64,000 nt of DNA from assembly GCF_032854445.1 (NCBI RefSeq), contig NC_088305.1:11225606-11289605 (forward strand). The letters run 5' to 3'. Source of the DNA: Liolophura sinensis (taxonomy: Eukaryota > Mollusca > Polyplacophora > Chitonida > Chitonidae). The notes under the pieces are model-generated. The model was not told the origin of the DNA. It worked only from the letters and a program-made list of their open reading frames with translations, and searched no databases. A program made the translations under genes and the position numbers. Of this stretch, positions 59,701 to 64,000 are shown in pieces (the first letter of the stretch is position 1; the number at the start of each line of letters is the position of its first letter).

Positions 59701-61647
59701 TACTTTATGATGTCAGTGTTTCTCTGTGTTGTTTTCAGTGAACTTCAAGATCCTGATCATTGCAATGTCGTGTGTTGGAGGAGTCATCATCCTGCTGATC
59801 ACATCCTGCTGTATCTACTGCTGCTGCTGCCGGAGCGGAAAGGGCAAGAAAAGGTCAGGCGCAAAGTGAAAGAGAGCTTACAAACAATGTAGTATAAAAC
59901 ACTATAGCATAGCAAGTAAAGCCAGACAAGTGACGACAGGTAGATAGACGTACAGCATAGCGAGTTAAACCAGACTTGTGACGACAGGTAGATAGACGTA
60001 CAGCGTAGCAAGTAAAGCCAGACCAGCGACGACAGGTAGATAGACATACAGCATAGCAAGTAAAGCCAGACCAGTGACGACAGGTAGATAGACGTACAGC
60101 ATAGCAAGTAAAGCCAGGCCAGTGACGACAGGTAGATAGACGTACAGGATAGCAAGTAAAGCCAGACCAGTGACGACAGGTAGATAAACGTACAGCGTAG
60201 CAAGTAAAACCAGACCAGTGATGACAGGTAGATAAACGTACAGCGTAGCAAATAAAGCCAGACCAGTGATGACAGGTAGCTAGACGTACAGCATAGAGAG
60301 TAAAGCCAGACCAGTGACGACAGGTAGATAGACGTACAGCATAGAGAGTAAAACCACAGCAGCGACGTCAGGTAGATAGATGTACAGCATGGCAAGTAAA
60401 GCCAGACCAGTGACGACAGGTAGACAGACGTACAGCATAGCAAGTAAAGCCAGACCAGTCACAACAGGTAGATAGACGTACAGCATAGCAAGTAAAGCCA
60501 GACCAGTGACGACAGGTAGACAGACGTACAGCATAGCAAGTAAAGCCAGACCAGTGACGACAGATAGACGTATAGCATAGAGAGTAAAACCAGACCAGTG
60601 ATGACAGGTAGATAGACATTCAGCATAGAGAGTAAAACCCCAGCAGCGACGTCCGTGTGATAGAAGTACAGCATAGAGAGTTAAACCAGAGCAGCAACGT
60701 CAGAGTGATAGACATACAGCATAGAGAGTAAAACCAGTAATGGGTGAAAATCCAGCCCCCTGTCAGTATATCCTAATTCCTCAACTTTTGTTCATATGAA
60801 AGAGCAACTGTCAGTGCAATTTATGCACATTTTCGATTTGATTTTGGAGACAAAATGACATTAGTCGGATTGGCCAGTTTCAGGGTTTCACAAAAAGTAT
60901 AATTTTATCAGTTAATACAGAATAATGTCTTCAGATTATGCTTGAATATACAGCTTGCAGACATGCGAAAAGGTTGAAGAATTACAAGTACTTCAGTTAG
61001 GGTTTTATTCTAACTGTTCATGCGAATGCTTAAATAGCTGCAATTTACACACCCCCTTAGTAACATGGCACATGCAGAATTAGGTGAAAAATTGAAGTGA
61101 TATTAATGTCTCTTACTACCTGAGAGAGTAAGTAAATTTCCAAAGTTTTTAGTGACCTAAAATTTCACCCATGACTAAGTTGCACATTTCACTTGATTCT
61201 GGGAGATCTGTTGATCTTAAAAACGTGTTTTGAGATTTGTGAACAGGGCTTGTGTACATGGAAAACTGTAATTTTCATCACCAATAGTAAAAGGGCAAAA
61301 TTTTAAGGCATAACACTACTATAGTAGTAACTAGAATGACGGTACACAGATTTATTCTGTATAGTTAATCAATCAGGTCAGATTATACATGTAGAGTCTT
61401 TGATTTCTTACAACTTTTTTTTTTTTTTTGACTATTAAGAGGTCTTCTACAGATTTCAGTAACCTGGCCAATCATTGATACCGGTTTGCAGCTAATGTAA
61501 TAGTGATCTCTTTAGATCTTACCAGTGTAATGTGAGTGGATGCAAACTGTCACACCTGTAATCACGATATGTTGTCTGCAGGTTTATGGCTGATGAGGCT
61601 AAGTATGAGAGACAGAAGGAAGAGAGGAAGCGCAAGTCTGAGGAAAG
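56600..61647 (+). CDS. PTTG1IP: PTTG1IP/PBF-like PSI-domain membrane protein, 3' end beyond window
   Basis: Exons: 1 56600-56753, 2 58190-58239, 3 58906-59014, 4 59739-59853, 5 61582-61647, all GT-AG and phase-consistent. Order: signal peptide (residues 1-21), Thr/Ser/Pro-rich stretch (about 22-51), PSI-type cysteine region (CMQNNKSCADCLKFAH, CLWCFQDNSCKQYPV, ARWGICS), a membrane segment (FKILIIAMSCVGGVIILLIT) followed by a CCIYCCCC cluster, then a Lys/Arg/Glu-rich tail (DEAKYERQKEERKRKSEER). This matches vertebrate PTTG1IP in exon order, cysteine pattern and the ARWG(V/I)C then VNF junction. In vertebrates the protein binds securin (PTTG1) and helps it reach the nucleus; whether that holds here is unknown. 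The final exon(s), expected to hold the tail's end, lie past base 64000 behind the 109-bp satellite. Confidence 0.9.
56978..57091 (+). other. 37-codon ORF, copy 2
   Basis: Same ORF and acceptor-like tract as 16915-17028, within PTTG1IP intron 1. Possible alternative terminal exon; no similarity recognised. Confidence 0.2.
57139..57300 (+). mobile_element. SINE family 1, 5'-truncated, copy 2
   Basis: Counterpart of 17095-17260. Confidence 0.85.
57671..57865 (+). CDS. Candidate cassette exon in PTTG1IP intron 1
   Basis: It follows AACATTTGCAG and can end before GTGAAA. It is 195 nt long and open in exactly the frame left by PTTG1IP exon 1 (phase 1 in, phase 1 out), so it could be included without breaking the gene. 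It would add 65 ectodomain residues (DPVNSNQVPVQTIVLNRSEV..., with NRS and NLT glycosylation sequons). It starts 85 bp after the duplication breakpoint. No counterpart known to me in vertebrate PTTG1IP; it may be chance. Confidence 0.25.
58190..58239 (+). CDS. PTTG1IP: PTTG1IP-like exon 2 (PSI, first cysteines)
   Basis: Acceptor TGTCCACAG, donor GTAAGT, 50 nt. CMQNNKSCADCLKFAH. Confidence 0.88.
58535..58728 (+). mobile_element. SINE family 1, 5'-truncated
   Basis: TTCAAGTTCAGCTCATGCTG, then GTATAAGTGAAATATTCTTG and AATAAATAAATAAA; in PTTG1IP intron 2. Confidence 0.88.
58906..59014 (+). CDS. PTTG1IP: PTTG1IP-like exon 3 (PSI core)
   Basis: Acceptor TCGACAG, donor GTACAT, 109 nt. CLWCFQDNSCKQYPVGHILP, then ESDCPLDQARWGICS. 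Confidence 0.92.
59515..59690 (+). mobile_element. SINE family 1, degenerate
   Basis: CCCAGGAGCCTGTCATCACT, then ATATTCTTGATTACGGCGCA; in PTTG1IP intron 3. Confidence 0.65.
59739..59853 (+). CDS. PTTG1IP: PTTG1IP-like exon 4 (membrane segment)
   Basis: Acceptor GTTTTCAG, donor GTCAGG, 115 nt. VNFKILIIAMSCVGGVIILL, then ITSCCIYCCCCRSGKGKK. Confidence 0.92.
59885..60740. repeat. 48-bp minisatellite, AGCAAGTAAAGCCAGACCAG type
   Basis: About 17 units in PTTG1IP intron 4. The 48-bp period (16 codons) keeps the minus strand open for 214 codons repeating YLSSLVWLYLLCCTSI. A single related stretch lies at 19630-19672 after CYP20-B exon c. Confidence 0.92.
60770..60990. repeat. Dispersed ~230-bp repeat of unknown family, copy 2
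   Basis: Partner of 34450-34685, same orientation. Confidence 0.7.
61582..61647 (+). CDS. PTTG1IP: PTTG1IP-like exon 5 (cytoplasmic tail)
   Basis: Acceptor GTCTGCAG, donor GTAGGA, 66 nt. FMADEAKYERQKEERKRKSE, a charged coiled-coil-like helix as in vertebrate PTTG1IP. Confidence 0.88.
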
Positions 61648-61935
61648 GTAGGATAAGACACAGAATTTGTTGTAAAACTTTGTGCTTCACATTTGATTTC
61701 TTGTTTCCTGTCATCTCCTGCATGTTATTTTACTGTGTGTAACAGAATTCATTACTTCATTTTTTTGGGCCAGAAATTGTAACAAAAAATGAGGCTACAC
61801 AAAATATTCCCAAAATAATGAAAATTCTCCTGCTGCCTGCACCAATCTTCTTAAATGTTATTCTTGGAAACAAGAAATCAAGTGAAAAACAGCAGTAAAG
61901 CAAGAAGTTACTTGCGTTAAAGTTTAATGTAATAC

Positions 61936-64000
61936 ACTAGTAGTGTAACGCCGAAAAAATGATGGCTAAATAAAATGCCAAAATATTGAGTCACAATGGA
62001 GTTTTGGAGTTACACTACTCGAGTAAACGGCGTTTTATTTAGCCATGATCAGGAGAGTTCTGATGGTGGCTAAATAAAATGCCAAAGTATTGAGTCACAA
62101 TGAAGTCTTTTTTCAGAGTTACACTACTCGTGTAAACAGCATTTTATTTAGCCATGATTATGAGAGTTCTGATGGTGGCTAAATAAAATGCCAAAGTATT
62201 GAGTCACAATGAAGTCTTTTTTCGGAGTTACACTACTTATGTAAACGGCGTTTTATTTAGCCATGATCTGGAGAGTTCTGATGGTGGCTAAATAAAATGC
62301 CAAAGTATTGAGTCACAATGAAGTCTTTTTTCGGAGTTACACTACTCGTGTAAACGGCGTTTTATTTAGCCATGATCAGGAGAGTTCTGATGGTGGCTAA
62401 ATAAAATGCCAAAGTATTGATTCACAATGAAGTCTTTGTTCAGAGTTACACTACTCCTGTAAACAGCATTTTATTTAGCCATGATCTGGAGAGTTCTGAT
62501 GGTGGCTAAATAAAATGCCAAAGTATTGATTCACAATGAAGTCTTTTTTCAGAGTTACACTACTCGTGTAAACAGCATTTTATTTAGCCATGATCAGGAG
62601 AGTTCTGATGGTGGCTAAATAAAATGCCAAAGTATTGAGTCACAATGAAGTCTTTTTTCAGAGTTACACTACTCGTGTAAACAGCGTTTTATTTAGCCAT
62701 GATCAGGAGAGTTCTGATGGTGGCTAAATAAAATGCCAAAGTATTGAGTCACAATGAAGTCTTTTTTCAGAGTTACACTACTCGTGTAAACAGCATTTTA
62801 TTTAGCCATGATTATGAGAGTTCTGATGGTGGCTAAATAAAATGCCAAAGTATTGAGTCACGATGAAGTCTTTTTTCGGAGTTACACTACTCGTGTAAAC
62901 AGCATTTTATTTAGCCATGATCTGGAGAGTTCTGATGGTGGCTAAATAAAATGCCAAAGTATTGATTCACAATGAAGTCTTTTTTCGGAGTTACACTACT
63001 CATGTAAACAGCATTTTTTTTAGCCATGATCAGGAGAGTTCTGATGATGGCTAAATAAAATGCCAAAGTATTGAGTCACAATGAAGTCTTTTTTCAGAGT
63101 TACACTACTCGTGTAAACAGCATTTTATTTAGCCATGATCTGGAGAGTTCTGATGGTGGCTAAATAAAATGCCAAAGTATTGAGTCACAATGAAGTCTTT
63201 TTTCGGAGTTACACTACTCTTGTAAACGGTGTTTTATTTAGCCATGATCTGGAGAGTTCTGATGGTGGCTAAATAAAATGCCAAAGTATTGAGTCATAAT
63301 GAAGTCTTTTTTCAGAGTTACACTACTCGTGTAAACGGCATTTTATTTAGCCATGATCTGGAGAGTTCTGATGGTGGCTAAATAAAATGCCAAAGTATTG
63401 AGTCACAATGAAGTCTTTGTTCAGAGTTACACTACTCGTGTAAACAGCATTTTATTTAGCCATGACCTGGAGAGTTCTGATGGTGGCTAAATAAAATGCC
63501 AAAGTATTGAGTCACAATGAAGTCTTTTTTCGGAGTTACACTACTCGTGTAAACAGCATTTTATTTAGCCATGACCTGGAGAGTTCTGATGGTGGCCAAA
63601 TAAAATGCCAAAGTATTGATTCACAATGAAGTCTTTTTCGGAGTTACACTACTCGTGTAAACGGTGTTTTATTTAGCCATGATCTGGAGAGTTCTGATGG
63701 TGGCTAAATAAAATGCCAAAGTATTGAGTCACAATGAAGTCTTTTTTCGGAGTTACACTACTTATGTAAACGGCGTTTTATTTAGCCATGATCTGGAGAG
63801 TTCTGATGGTGGCTAAATAAAATGCCAAAGTATTGATTCACAATGAAGTCTTTTTTCAGAGTTACACTACTCGTGTAAACAGCATTTTATTTAGCCATGA
63901 TCTGGAGAGTTCTGATGGTGGCTAAATAAAATGCCAAAGTATTGAGTCACAATGAAGTCTTTTTTCGGAGTTACACTACTCGTGTAAACAGCATTTTATT
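61936..64000. repeat. 109-bp satellite with built-in hairpin, runs off window
   Basis: About 19 near-identical units in PTTG1IP intron 5. Each unit has a perfect 16-bp inverted repeat (GCATTTTATTTAGCCA and TGGCTAAATAAAATGC) around a ~21-base spacer, and a shorter imperfect one around GTTACACTACTCGTGTAAAC. The first partial unit (61936-62040) is the most diverged and contains GTAGTGTAACGCCG, an inverted form of the unit's junction. Confidence 0.93.

Noticed and set aside
59799-60674. Minus-strand ORFs of up to 214 codons with YLSSLVWLYLLCC repeats
   Set aside because: Produced by a 48-bp tandem array inside a PTTG1IP intron; no unique sequence or start context.

Overview
The window is eukaryotic, AT-rich, intron-dense DNA. 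It carries many copies of a tRNA-derived SINE whose tail (a TTCTTGAGTACGGCGTAAA-type motif ending in AATAAATAAA) I associate with molluscs (RUDI/V-SINE-like, from memory). A mollusc or close lophotrochozoan is therefore the likely source; the species cannot be read from the sequence. Bacterial features (operons, Shine-Dalgarno sites, CRISPR) are absent.

Three genes can be reconstructed by splice sites and reading phase. (1) A cytochrome P450 of the CYP20 family on the minus strand (here CYP20-A, 56122 down to 32168). It has a membrane anchor exon, nine further exons, the I-helix GGxHTT motif, ETLR in the K helix, FDPERF and a heme-cysteine loop GKRICPG. One short proline-linker exon was not located. 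(2) A second CYP20 paralogue on the plus strand (CYP20-B, 19448-27036), tail-to-tail with CYP20-A. It has matching exon structure but no recognisable 5' exon, a degenerate I helix, and an in-frame TGA 18 codons before the ancestral stop. (3) A PTTG1IP/PBF-like type I membrane protein on the plus strand (56600 to beyond 61647): signal peptide, Ser/Thr-rich stretch, PSI-type cysteine domain, transmembrane segment and charged tail; the last exon(s) lie beyond the window. CYP20-A and PTTG1IP start head-to-head about 480 bp apart, suggesting a shared promoter.

The dominant architecture is a direct segmental duplication. Bases 1-17525 are near-identical to 37843-57585. The second copy is part of the complete CYP20-A and PTTG1IP genes. 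The first holds only the 5' part of CYP20-A within the window, the divergent promoter and PTTG1IP exon 1, and stops abruptly at 17525. A one-base deletion in its exon f puts a stop at the start of the next exon, so copy 1 looks like a pseudogene, or an allelic or assembly duplicate. CYP20-B sits just downstream of the orphan PTTG1IP promoter and exon 1.

Almost every large intron carries its own minisatellite: 20, ~29-31, ~26, 41, 63 and 31 bp units in CYP20-A, ~46 bp in CYP20-B, and 48 and 109 bp in PTTG1IP. Two CYP20-A arrays appear to be built from the gene's own exon-intron junctions: the ~29-31 bp array at 1060-1930/38902-39770 repeats the 3' splice site and first codons of exon g, and the 41 bp array at 5222-5415/43169-43362 repeats the end of exon c. 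The 63 bp arrays carry a conserved cassette of about 85 bp with splice-like edges. These junction-seeded, acceptor-bearing minisatellites are the most unusual feature seen.

Region by region: 1-17525 duplication copy 1; 17526-19447 unassigned sequence with SINEs; 19448-27036 CYP20-B; 27037-32064 intergenic with SINEs; 32168-56122 CYP20-A; 56123-56599 divergent promoter; 56600-64000 PTTG1IP, ending in a 109 bp hairpin satellite.
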